Shown: positions 1 through 6,829 of the stretch, piece by piece
How positions within the stretch are numbered: the stretch's first letter is position 1
Layout: the number at the start of each line of letters is the position of its first letter
NCBI GenBank assembly: GCA_030447945.1
Contig: JAUJNV010000061.1
Coordinates: forward strand, 1 to 13,595
Reading direction: 5' to 3'
Length of the DNA stretch: 13,595 nt
DNA from: Fimbriimonas sp.
GTDB taxonomy: Bacteria > Armatimonadota > Fimbriimonadia > Fimbriimonadales > Fimbriimonadaceae
Translations under genes and position numbers: made by a program
The notes under the pieces: generated by a model
What the model saw: the letters and a program-made list of their open reading frames with translations, nothing else
Told to the model about the DNA's origin: nothing
Database searches by the model: none

Positions 1-1
1 C

Positions 2-280
2 GGCGGCCCACAGGAAGCCTAGCGGACCCAGGATCTTGCCCGCGAGGCCGACGTAGACGAACGGGCCGAAGCGCGGGGGGTCGACTGCGATCAGCCAGTA
101 GCCGAGCCCGTAGACGCCGACGATCATGCCGATGCACTGCATGAGCGCGGGGTAGTTCGGCGGGGGCATGCCGAGGGAGGTGAAGATCAGATTCGGGAAG
201 AGCCCGATCACGGTCCCCCAGGCGAAGTTGTAGACGGCGGCGGCATAGAACCACTTCCGGTAGCCTTGGAGGTCGATCAT
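2..280 (-). CDS. Partial multi-pass membrane protein, unknown family
   Basis: The minus strand is open from the ATG at 280 to the left edge (93 codons visible, C-terminus missing). The product starts MIDLQGYRKWFYAAAVYNF and has three hydrophobic stretches within about 93 residues: roughly residues 9-28, 43-66 and 72-93. It therefore looks like a small multi-pass inner-membrane protein. I do not recognise the family. It is transcribed away from the DUF4166 gene, and the two start codons share bases (CATG at 278-281), so no separate promoter region lies between them. An AGGA sits about nine bases before its ATG. No enzyme motif is visible. A start further inside the frame cannot be excluded, but would remove part of the first hydrophobic segment. 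Confidence 0.6.
   Translation of the reverse strand, partial: MIDLQGYRKWFYAAAVYNFAWGTVIGLFPNLIFTSLGMPPPNYPALMQCIGMIVGVYGLGYWLIAVDPPRFGPFVYVGLAGKILGPLGFLWAA
268..273 (+). promoter_or_regulatory. Ribosome binding site GGAGGT for the DUF4166 gene
   Basis: A full GGAGGT lies five bases before the ATG at 279. It decides the start of the rightward gene, and it also sits inside codons 3-5 of the leftward gene. Confidence 0.75.
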
Positions 281-803
281 GGCCCGATCCTACCGGGACT
301 GCTTCCGCGAGTCTTGGGACGACTTGCCGCCCGGGGTGCGTCTCTCCCTCACCGCGCCTCTCCACGCCGAGGGCAACCTGGAGATATCCACCGCGTCGCG
401 GGGGATGGCGGGGCTGATCGCGAAGGCGATCCAACTGCCGCCGAGCGGCGAGGCGGTGCCGTCGGCTCTGGATTTGGCCGAAGTGCCGGGCGGGATCGAG
501 TGGACGCGGCGGTTCGGCACGATGAGGGCGGTGAGCCGCCAGTGGATGCGCGGGGACCGATTCGTCGAAGCCGCCCCGCCCTTCGAGATCGAGCTGGACA
601 TGATCGCGGAAGGGCCGACCGTCGTCATGCGCCAAACCGGCCTCCGGCTGTTCGGCCTGCCGATGCCCTCGTTGATGGGGCCGCGCGTCTCCGGCGTCCT
701 CTCGGCCGGTCCGGACGAGCGGAGCTGGGACGTGACGGTCACCATCGGCCATGTTTGGTTTGGAACGATCACGAGCTATAGAGGTGTGATGAGGGCGGAA
801 TGA
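279..803 (+). CDS. DUF4166 domain-containing protein
   Basis: A 174-residue soluble protein with the pattern I associate with DUF4166: an N-terminal stretch ending in GMAGLIAKAIQLP, a W-x-R-x-F motif (WTRRF), a hydrophobic strand with LRLFGLPMPSLMGPRV, and a terminal segment ending in a tyrosine-arginine-glycine (SYRGVM). The function of DUF4166 is not known. In other genomes it is often found with small membrane proteins or NAD-dependent epimerase-like proteins (from memory). The start is fixed by the strong ribosome binding site at 268-273. The stop (TGA 801-803) overlaps the ATG of the next gene (800), so the two are very likely translationally coupled and cotranscribed. The frame is intact. 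Confidence 0.8.
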   Translation: MARSYRDCFRESWDDLPPGVRLSLTAPLHAEGNLEISTASRGMAGLIAKAIQLPPSGEAVPSALDLAEVPGGIEWTRRFGTMRAVSRQWMRGDRFVEAAPPFEIELDMIAEGPTVVMRQTGLRLFGLPMPSLMGPRVSGVLSAGPDERSWDVTVTIGHVWFGTITSYRGVMRAE

Positions 804-1288
804 ACGTCGCGATTTGGATTCTGATGGTGCAGGCGTGCCTGGGGGCGTTCGACACGCTGTACTACCACGAGTACAAGCTCAAGCTGACCCACGACGCGGA
901 CAACGCCTTCGAGCTGCGGCTCCACGCCCTGCGCGACTTTCTCTACACGGCGATCATCGGCTCGCTCGGGTGGGTCACTTGGCACGGAGTCTGGGCCTAT
1001 CTCCTTTTGGCGTGCCTCGCCGCTGAGATCGTCATCACGCTGTTCGACTTCGTCGAGGAAGACCGCGTCCGCAAGCTCCCGCCCGGCGAACGGGTGATGC
1101 ACTCCGTGATGGGGATCGTCTACGGCGCGTTCCTCGCCTACGTCGTGCCCGAGATCTGGCGATGGCGGGAGCTGCCCTCCGGCTTCGGAACCGCCTACCA
1201 CGGCTTCCCGGGCTGGGTCCTCAGCGTGATCGCCATCGGGGTCTTCCTCAGCGGCGTCCGCGACTTCATGGCGAGCTTGCGCAAGTAG
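800..1288 (+). CDS. Polar-residue-rich integral membrane protein, partner of DUF4166 gene
   Basis: A 162-residue membrane protein with four probable helices (about residues 3-20, 47-63, 64-82 and 100-116) and a fifth near 138-155. Acidic and histidine residues sit in or next to the helices: H23-E24, H42, D46, H62, E76, D83, E86-D88, E97 and H101, including the stretch FDFVEEDRVRKLPPGERVMH. Such placement could bind metal, but this is inference. I recall similar proteins beside DUF4166 genes, without a known function. It starts at the ATG overlapping the preceding stop, with GAGGGCGGA just upstream, and forms a two-gene operon with the DUF4166 gene. The frame is intact. Confidence 0.75.
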   Translation: MNVAIWILMVQACLGAFDTLYYHEYKLKLTHDADNAFELRLHALRDFLYTAIIGSLGWVTWHGVWAYLLLACLAAEIVITLFDFVEEDRVRKLPPGERVMHSVMGIVYGAFLAYVVPEIWRWRELPSGFGTAYHGFPGWVLSVIAIGVFLSGVRDFMASLRK

Positions 1289-1319
1289 CGCGACCGGTCG
1301 TGGCCGTTCGTCAACCCTT

Positions 1320-1485
1320 TGGAGTGCGGTGCTGATGGTCGTTGACTAAAAAGTCTGTATTTAGAGCCTCTAGCCGAACGCTCCGAGGAGTCCTCGCCCC
1401 GGAGGGGTGAGACCTGGCTCCTCGCCTTTACCGGGAGGGTCGAAGGATAGATTAAATAGTCAACGACCCTAAGCACCGCATCCCA
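1320..1485. repeat. Long imperfect inverted repeat / structured element before csbD
   Basis: The outer arms are TGCGGTGCT (1325-1333) plus GGTCGTTGACTA (1337-1348), against TAGTCAACGACC (1457-1468) plus AGCACCGCA (1472-1480). This gives 21 perfect pairs around one 3x3 internal loop. Pairing extends outward through TGG (1320-1322) and CCA (1483-1485). Inside, CGAGGAG (1384-1390) pairs with CTCCTCG (1418-1424), and it encloses an 8-pair hairpin: 1393-1400 with 1404-1411 around a GGA loop. It could be a miniature inverted-repeat transposable element, a leader structure for csbD, or a terminator region for the operon before it. No clear target-site duplication flanks it and no coding frame stands out. 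Confidence 0.65.
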
Positions 1486-1527
1486 GCGAATGAACCGCGT
1501 TAGCCGATAGCGAGTCTAAAGACTGAT

Positions 1528-1534
1528 AGGAGGT
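1528..1534 (+). promoter_or_regulatory. Ribosome binding site AGGAGGT for csbD-like gene
   Basis: A near-perfect anti-16S match five bases before the ATG at 1540. It fixes the start and suggests high translation of the small stress-type protein. Confidence 0.8.
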
Positions 1535-1539
1535 TTCAG

Positions 1540-1746
1540 ATGAACTGGGACATTATCAAGGGCAACTGGGCGCAGTTGAAAGGAAAGGTCCGCGAGGAGT
1601 GGGGCGATCTGACGGACGACGATCACACCGAGATCGCGGGTCAGAAGGACCAGCTCGTGGGACGCCTGCAGGAGCGCTACGGATGGACCCGCGAGGAGGC
1701 CGAACGGAAGGCCGACGACTTCGCCGGCCGCCATTCCAGCGTGTAG
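1540..1746 (+). CDS. csbD: CsbD family stress-response protein
   Basis: A 68-residue, highly charged protein that matches the CsbD family along its whole length: MNWDIIKGNWAQLKGKVRE at the start, then WGDLTDDD, a G-x-K-D-Q-L-V-G-R-L-Q motif, YGWTREEAE and a terminal aspartate/phenylalanine segment. CsbD proteins are small, abundant general-stress proteins (SigB-controlled in Bacillus subtilis), of unknown molecular function and soluble. Length is normal for the family. The gene is isolated: 251 bases from the preceding operon and 61 bases before the CvfB-like gene. The structured inverted repeat at 1320-1485 lies in its upstream region and could influence its expression (inference). Confidence 0.92.
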   Translation: MNWDIIKGNWAQLKGKVREEWGDLTDDDHTEIAGQKDQLVGRLQERYGWTREEAERKADDFAGRHSSV

Positions 1747-1807
1747 AGGCTGGCCATCCTCGTCTGGGCGAGATCCCGATCGGCGGTCGCTCGAATAAAC
1801 TGATCCG

Positions 1808-2632
1808 ATGCGCATCGGCGAAGCACAGGACCTGAGGGTGGCCCGGGAGACGGACCACGGACTTTATCTCGCCGATGCGGAGGACGAGGTGCTTCTTCCG
1901 CGTGGACAAGTGCCGCGCGGCACCGGGATCGGAGACACCCTGCGCGTGTTCGTCTACACGGACTCGGAGGACCGCCCCGTCGCGACGACGAAGAAGCCGT
2001 ACGCGGCGGTAGGCGAGTTCGCGAGGTTGCGCGTCGTCTCGGTGACCGAGGCGGGCGCGTTTCTCGACTGGGGGTTGGACAAGGACCTCTTCTGCCCCCT
2101 GCGCGAGCAGCAGCCCCGAATGCGCGAAGGCTACGAGTATCTTGTGCGGATCTACCTCGACGAGGCCTCCCGGCGGGTGGTCTGCACGGGCAAGCTCGCC
2201 CGATTCCTCCGGTCCAACGGGGAGGGACTAAGGCCGGGCCAGCCCGTGAAGATCATGGTGATGGACCGCAATCCCGAGCTGATCAGCGTCATCGTCGACA
2301 ACTACATCAAGGGCTCGCTGTTCCCGGACGAGTGGCACGAGCGCCTGGAGGTGGGGGACGTGCGGGACGCCTTCGTCAAGAGCGTCCGCCCCGAGGATCA
2401 CAAGGTGGCGGTGTCGCTCCGGCCCCAGGGGTACCAGGCGGTGATGGGCGAGCGCGAACGGCTCCTGGGGGCGCTGAGGGCGGCCGGCGGCACGCTGCTG
2501 GTGTCCGACAAGTCCTCGCCCGACGAAATCCAGCGCCGCTTCGGCCTGAGCAAGGGCGCGTTCAAGAAGCCCTGCTCGGCGCGCTCTATCGAGAAGGCCA
2601 GATCGAACTCGAAGCGCACCGCATCCGTTTGA
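1808..2632 (+). CDS. cvfB: CvfB-like S1 domain RNA-binding protein, frameshifted near the C-terminus
   Basis: The 274-residue frame shows the CvfB layout. There is an N-terminal S1-like barrel (about 1-65, with HGLYLADAEDEVLLPRGQV), a canonical S1 domain (about 66-135, with GAFLDWGLDKDLFCPLREQ), a third S1-like part (about 150-210) and a C-terminal winged helix (from about 220, SPDEIQRRFGLSKGAFKK). CvfB proteins bind RNA and affect virulence and gene expression in Firmicutes. After FKK the frame goes wrong (PCSARS...), while the next frame continues as expected (ALLGALYREGQIELEAHRIRLK). One G is probably missing near 2569. A second indel near 2600-2630 is likely, because the restored frame has no nearby stop. 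The Shine-Dalgarno is weak. The dus gene follows at once. Confidence 0.82.
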   Translation: MRIGEAQDLRVARETDHGLYLADAEDEVLLPRGQVPRGTGIGDTLRVFVYTDSEDRPVATTKKPYAAVGEFARLRVVSVTEAGAFLDWGLDKDLFCPLREQQPRMREGYEYLVRIYLDEASRRVVCTGKLARFLRSNGEGLRPGQPVKIMVMDRNPELISVIVDNYIKGSLFPDEWHERLEVGDVRDAFVKSVRPEDHKVAVSLRPQGYQAVMGERERLLGALRAAGGTLLVSDKSSPDEIQRRFGLSKGAFKKPCSARSIEKARSNSKRTASV

Positions 2633-2650
2633 AACGCCCAACCGCCGACC

Positions 2651-3635
2651 ATGCTCAAACCCGACGCCCCGGCCTTGGTCCTCGCACCGATGGACGGCAT
2701 CACCGACGCGCCCATGCGCGCCCTCCAGGGCGCCTCCGGCGCGTTCACCTACGCGGTCTCGGAGTTTCTCCGGGTCGGCATCGAGCCCTTGCCCGCCAAG
2801 GTGTTCCGCCGCGAAGTGCCCGAGCTGGGCCACGGATCGCTCACGCCGACAGGGCTGCCGGTCCAGGTGCAGATCCTGGGAGGCGACCCGGGGGCGGATG
2901 GCGAAGTCCGCCCCTTGTCGCCTGCGGGGCGGGCGCTCAAGCGATCGACATCAACTTCGGCTGCCCGGCGCCGACGGTGAACCGGCACGACGGGGCGCAT
3001 CGCTGCCCCGCATCCCGAGAGGATTCGCGAGATCGTGGCGGCCGTGCGCGCGGCGGTGCCCGAGGAGGTTCCTGTCTCGGCGAAGCTAAGACTGAGTTGG
3101 GACTCCATCGACCAGATCTCTCTCAACGCGGAGATGGCCGCCGAAGGGGAGCGTCTTGGCTGACGATCCACGCCCGTACGCGCGTGCAGGGCTACTCGCC
3201 GCCCGTCTTTTGAAGCCCATCATCGAAGGTTCGCGAAGCGCTCGGCCTGCCCGTCGTCGCGAACGGCGATATCTGGACCCTCGAAGACTTTCGCCGGTGC
3301 GAGGAGGAGACGGGTTGTCGCCACTTCATGATCGGCCGCAGCGCCCTCGCCAATCCGGCTCTGCCTTACCATGTCGCCCGCGAGCTCGGCATCGGAAAGG
3401 GCAAGATCGCCGGGGAGACGAACTGGATCGCCCTTCTGCAGAGCCTCGTCGCGTACACCGAACTCTACGCGGACCGCGTCACGCCGCGTCCGCTGATGCG
3501 AATTAAACAATGGCTGAAGATCGCCGGCACCTTCGGCGACTTTGCCCACTTCGACCGGTGAAGCACGCGCAGACGGCGGAGGAAGTTTTCGCCCTTCTCG
3601 CCGAAGCCGACCGAACTTCCCGAGCTGCTGCGTAA
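2651..3635 (+). pseudogene. dus: tRNA-dihydrouridine synthase, broken by eight single-base indels
   Basis: Spliced across frames, the product is a complete Dus enzyme of about 328 residues. Dus is an FMN- and NADPH-dependent reductase of uridine in the tRNA D-loop. Motifs in order: LAPMDGITDAPMRAL (FMN site), VQILGGDP, AIDINFGCPAPTVNRHDG with the catalytic-type Cys, WLTIHARTRVQGY, PVVANGDIW, and HFMIGRSALANP (phosphate binding). The NFGCPAPTVN form resembles DusC from memory. Frame breaks: extra base near 2891-2895 and 2911-2914; missing base near 2991, 3009, 3148 and 3211; extra base near 3228; missing base near 3560. Net change is -2: 985 bases become 987, which is 329 codons ending at TAA 3633-3635. 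All motifs survive, so sequence errors are more likely than a dead gene. It starts 18 bases after the cvfB stop, probably in an operon with it. Confidence 0.85.
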
Positions 3636-3712
3636 CGTCCCTTGCGGTTGCCGGGGTTTGGCCTGTCGCGCCCGTCTCCCCTCTCAGCGGCGCTCCGGCT
3701 CCAGGAATTTGC

Positions 3713-4219
3713 ATGATGAAACAGACCTTCCGCCTCACTCTCGTCCTCGCGGCGGCCCTCGCCACGCTTCCTCTCGCCATCGCCCAGGCTCCCCGAGGGC
3801 AGCCTAAGGCAGGCCAGCGCCAGGGCGGCGTTCAGGTCACGCCCCACTTCCGCCAGGCCATGGAGGCATGGCGGAAGTGGAACGCCTCCACCCGAACATC
3901 CGCGCCGTCCAGCGCATGCTCGGGGGGCTCCACATGCTCGAGCGCGATCCCAAGCTGAAGCTCACGAAGCCCCAGGCCAAGAGCGTGCTCGCCGTCCTGA
4001 ACGCGTGGCGCGCCAAGCCCGTGATGACCAACGCCCAAGCGGGCGCCGTGAACAAGCAGCTCACCGCCTCGCTCACGCAGGCGCAGAGGCCAGGATCGCC
4101 TGCCGGCCGCCGAGGACAGGCGGCGCCGGCAGGCTGGAGGGGCGAGAGGCCAAGGCGGCATGGGCCGACCCGGAGGGGGGAGGCCAGGCGGCCCCGGAGG
4201 AGCCGGGCGCCGGGAGTAA
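3713..4219 (+). CDS. Secreted protein of unknown function with Gly/Arg/Pro-rich tail, two frame breaks
   Basis: AGGA at 3703-3706 precedes tandem ATGs (3713, 3716). The product starts with a Sec signal peptide (MMKQTFRLTLVLAAALATLP, cleaved near AIAQA). A helical region follows in another frame after a missing base near 3867 (MAEVERLHPNIRAVQRMLGG, then LKLTKPQAKSVLAVLNAWRA and MTNAQAGAVNKQLTASLTQAQ). After an extra base near 4088, the third frame gives a basic, low-complexity tail (GMGRPGGGRPGGPGGAGRRE) ending at TAA 4217-4219. The indels cancel: 507 bases, 168 residues. I do not recognise a family. The repeated LTK/MTNAQA helices loosely resemble periplasmic Spy/CpxP-like helical proteins, which is weak inference. 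It converges on the M3 peptidase gene. Confidence 0.6.
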
Positions 4220-4343
4220 TCCCGACTCCGCGCGAGTACAACCCCTGAACCCAAACACCCTGCCCTTCGAGAGGGGCGCGCGCCCGAGCGAAGACGCGGA
4301 TGAACGAGCTCGTAGCCAAGCTAAAGGCGCGGGCGGCGAGGCG

Positions 4344-4420
4344 GGGAGACAGGGGACAGAGAACCGGGAGCTTGTGGGTTGAGGTACAAGCCCTTCCCCG
4401 TCTCCCATCCCCTGTTTCCC
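4344..4420. terminator. Long hairpin between convergent genes (possible bidirectional terminator)
   Basis: GGGAGACAGGGG (4344-4355) pairs with CCCCTGTTTCCC (4409-4420), eleven Watson-Crick pairs and one G-T. An inner GCTTGT (4370-4375) pairs with ACAAGC (4386-4391) around a 10-base loop. It lies between the stop of the secreted-protein gene (4219, plus) and the stop of the M3 peptidase gene (4434, minus). No clear T-run follows on either strand, so a factor-independent terminator is not proven. It may be a genomic hairpin repeat. Confidence 0.45.
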
Positions 4421-4433
4421 GTCTCCCGTCCCC

Positions 4434-6227
4434 TTAGCCCACCGCCTTCTCGAAGCTCTCGATGTCCTTTTCGATGACCCGCAGGCTCGCGCGCCAGAAG
4501 TCCGGGGTGCGGATGTCGATGCCGAAGCGCTCGCCGAGGGTGGCGGCGTCGGCGAGGCCGGTGGAGGAGAGGAGGTCGTCGTAGCGGTTCTGGAAGTCCT
4601 CGGCGCCCGCCTCGTACTGGGCGTAGAGGCCGAGGCCGAAGAGGAGGCCGAACATGTACGGGAAGTTGTAGAAGGAGCGAGACGCGTAGTAGTGGCCCTT
4701 GGCGGCCCACATGTACGGGTGGAGGAGGTCGGGGTCGAGGCCGTCGCCGTAGGTCTGCCGCTGCGCATCCAGCATCCGCTCGCAAAGCTCGGCCGGCGAT
4801 AGGCTGCGCGCGGCGCGACCCTCGAACACGGACTGCTCGAACAGATACCGGCTCGTGATGTCGACCACGACCTGGTTGAACCCCTGCAACGAGCCCTCGA
4901 GGATCGCCAGGCGTTCGGAGGCGTCGCCTACCTGAAGGGCCGCGCGCTTCGCGATCGTCTCGCAGAAGATGCTCGCGGTTTCCGCGAGGGTCATCGGCGT
5001 CTGGCGCTGGAGCGGCGTCCGCCCGTTCAGGCAGAGGTTGTGGTAGCCGTGCCCCAGCTCATGGGCGAGGGTGCTCACGGTGTTGAAGGAGGGCCTCCAG
5101 TTCATCAGAATGCGCGACTCGTCTCGCCGCAGCGAGGCGCAGTACGCACCGTCCACTTTGCCGGCCGTGGCGGGCCAGTCGATCCAGTTCTCGCGGTAGC
5201 TTCGCAGGGCGAACTCACGCATCTTCTCGCTGTAGGCCCCGAAGTGCTCCGCGACGAAATCGCACGCCTCGTCGAGAGTCCACTGGCGAGGCGAGTCGCC
5301 GAGGGGCGCGAAGATGTCGAACCACGCCAGCCGCTCGACGCCGAGCGCCTTCGCCTTCGCCCGGAGGTAGCGGCGGAAGGCGGGGAAAGACTCGCGCGCG
5401 GCGAGGAGCATCGCCTCCAGCGCCTCCCGGTCGATGTTCGCCCCGAAGAGCGCCTCATCCAGCGGTGAGCCCCAGCCGCGGCGCTTGGCCAGCGTGCCGA
5501 CCTCGCCCTTAATGCTATTCAGGGCCGTGGCCAGCGGCACCTCGACCGACTGCCAAGCCGCCAGCTCCGCCTCGTAGGCCGCCCGCCGCGTCTCGCGGTC
5601 CGGTTCGGAGGCCATCCCCCGCACGGCGCTCATCGGAAGCGCCCTCTCCTCCCCGTCCTGCCGCACGCGCACCTCGAGCTGGGAGCTCACGTCGCTGTGC
5701 AGTTGCGACCAGGCTGTTGTCCCGGTGAGGCTCAGGTCGGCGGCGAGCGCCTCTTCGGAAGGGGCCATGAGGCGCCCCGCCTGGATCTGGGCTTTACGTA
5801 GGGCGTATTCGTGCTCGCGGGCGATGGCCGAGCGGCCGAGCAGCGCGTCGACGTCCAGCGAGCCGATCCAGGCGATGAAGCGCGTCTGAAGCTTGCGCAG
5901 CTCCGTCGTCTGCAGGTTGAGCTCGCTGTTGCGGGCTTGGGCCAGGGCGTCGCGGGTGTTCGTGGTCAGGGCGCAGCGCGTGTAGACTCCGAGCGTCTGG
6001 AATGTCTCCAGCAGCCGGTTCAGCGCGCCGAGCGCCTCTTCGAAGGCTCCCGTGGGGTCTTCCGGCGGCGTTCCGCCCCCCTCGATCCGGTGGCGCTCGA
6101 AGAGCCCTTTGAGGGATTCGATGCCGGCGACGGCGTCGCCGAAGGTGTTCTGGTACGGCGGCGAATCGAGGCTGGGAAACACGATCTCCATGTCCCAGCG
6201 CGGAAGGTTCGGGGCGGCGGTGCTCAC
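4434..6227 (-). CDS. pepF: M3 family oligoendopeptidase (PepF-type)
   Basis: An intact 597-residue frame of normal length for M3B oligoendopeptidases, which are cytoplasmic zinc enzymes that cut short peptides. The zinc site is HELGH at residues 389-393 within TVSTLAHELGHGYHNL, with the third ligand probably E416 in MTLAETASIFCE. The substrate-binding His/Tyr region is HPYMWAAKGHYYASRSFYN (from H503). The N-terminal half is the usual helical M3 domain (for example LNLQTTELRKLQTRFIAWIG and MASEPDRETRRAAYEAELA). The start is GTG (complement of CAC 6225-6227); AAGGTG lies about 13 bases upstream, rather far. An internal ATG at residue 13 is the alternative. It diverges from the small gene at 6297. 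There is no signal peptide and no frame break in 1.8 kb. Confidence 0.93.
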   Translation of the reverse strand: MSTAAPNLPRWDMEIVFPSLDSPPYQNTFGDAVAGIESLKGLFERHRIEGGGTPPEDPTGAFEEALGALNRLLETFQTLGVYTRCALTTNTRDALAQARNSELNLQTTELRKLQTRFIAWIGSLDVDALLGRSAIAREHEYALRKAQIQAGRLMAPSEEALAADLSLTGTTAWSQLHSDVSSQLEVRVRQDGEERALPMSAVRGMASEPDRETRRAAYEAELAAWQSVEVPLATALNSIKGEVGTLAKRRGWGSPLDEALFGANIDREALEAMLLAARESFPAFRRYLRAKAKALGVERLAWFDIFAPLGDSPRQWTLDEACDFVAEHFGAYSEKMREFALRSYRENWIDWPATAGKVDGAYCASLRRDESRILMNWRPSFNTVSTLAHELGHGYHNLCLNGRTPLQRQTPMTLAETASIFCETIAKRAALQVGDASERLAILEGSLQGFNQVVVDITSRYLFEQSVFEGRAARSLSPAELCERMLDAQRQTYGDGLDPDLLHPYMWAAKGHYYASRSFYNFPYMFGLLFGLGLYAQYEAGAEDFQNRYDDLLSSTGLADAATLGERFGIDIRTPDFWRASLRVIEKDIESFEKAVG

Positions 6228-6296
6228 TGTGTGATTCTGGCACCTTCGCCGTCTTCCTCTTCATCCGTCGTCGCTTCGAGCGGCGTAGGATCACCT

Positions 6297-6707
6297 ATGC
6301 CTTCCGGCCCTTCCCCGGCGGTTCGGCGGTCGGAAGCGCCGCCGTCCGCTCCGCCTATCGAGCCCAGCCAGCTTCGGGGCCTGCTCGCGGGATCGGGGGT
6401 GGCGCTGGCGGTCACGCTTGCTTGGGGTTTTAGCTACCGGTCCGACCGCAACGCCAATGCTCTCCGGCGGCAAGAGGGGCGGCACGAGGTTCGTCAAGCG
6501 GAGAAGCGCGCGCACGAAGAGCGAGAGGCGCAGGTAGCGGCTCGGCAGCGGCAGGCTTCACGGATGGCGCACGGGCAGCTCCTGCAGAACGCGGCGACCC
6601 TCCGGCGTCAGTCGAGGCCGAAGGACCGGGAACCGCTGCTGCCGGACTCCGTGCGGGATGAGGGCTACTTTCGAAGCGACGAAGAGCCATGGCCGCATGA
6701 CGACTGA
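6297..6707 (+). CDS. Small single-span membrane protein with charged C-terminal region
   Basis: A 136-residue protein starting at ATG 6297, with AGGA about six bases upstream. Residues 1-25 are Pro/Ser-rich. A single transmembrane segment follows (about residues 27-47, LRGLLAGSGVALAVTLAWGF). The rest is strongly charged (Arg, Glu, Gln), with a likely helical or coiled stretch (EKRAHEEREAQVAARQRQA) and an acidic end (FRSDEEPWPHDD). The layout suggests an inner-membrane anchor with a soluble helix. I do not recognise a family. It diverges from the M3 peptidase gene, with only 69 bases between the starts, so the two share a promoter region. Coding status rests on the ribosome binding site, intact frame and sensible topology. 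Confidence 0.55.
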   Translation: MPSGPSPAVRRSEAPPSAPPIEPSQLRGLLAGSGVALAVTLAWGFSYRSDRNANALRRQEGRHEVRQAEKRAHEEREAQVAARQRQASRMAHGQLLQNAATLRRQSRPKDREPLLPDSVRDEGYFRSDEEPWPHDD

Positions 6708-6719
6708 GGGGATGGGGCA

Positions 6720-6766
6720 AGGGTTGAGGGTTGCGCCCGGAGCCTTCTCCCTCAACCCTCAACCCT
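6720..6766. terminator. Hairpin with 14-bp perfect arms after the small membrane protein gene
   Basis: AGGGTTGAGGGTTG (6720-6733) is perfectly complementary to CAACCCTCAACCCT (6753-6766), with a 19-base loop that itself can form GGAG/CTCC. It starts 12 bases after the stop at 6707 and lies before the next rightward gene. It could end transcription, but no T-run follows. The arm is built from a repeated GGGTTGA word that also appears in the 4376-4385 loop (GGGTTGAGGT), so it may instead be a repeat family. Confidence 0.45.
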
Positions 6767-6790
6767 AAACTCTCGCGCCGCGCGGCGCCC

Positions 6791-6806
6791 GCCGGATGAA
6801 TCCGGC
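6791..6806. promoter_or_regulatory. Palindrome upstream of the 6830 gene
   Basis: GCCGGATGAATCCGGC is a perfect 7-bp inverted repeat with a 2-base centre, 24 bases before the ATG at 6830. It could be an operator or a small leader hairpin (GCCGGA/TCCGGC with a TGAA loop). No regulator gene is nearby. Confidence 0.3.
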
Positions 6807-6829
6807 TCCCAAACGGTTAAACTGGATCT

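Noticed and set aside
2332..3213. Long plus-strand frame of 293 residues
   Set aside because: It only joins pieces of the cvfB and dus genes because of the indels. Its first part is an out-of-frame reading of cvfB.
4005..4382. 125-residue plus-strand frame over the tail of the secreted-protein gene
   Set aside because: It runs through the intergenic hairpin and lacks a signal for its start. The frame ending at 4219 gives a more coherent tail.
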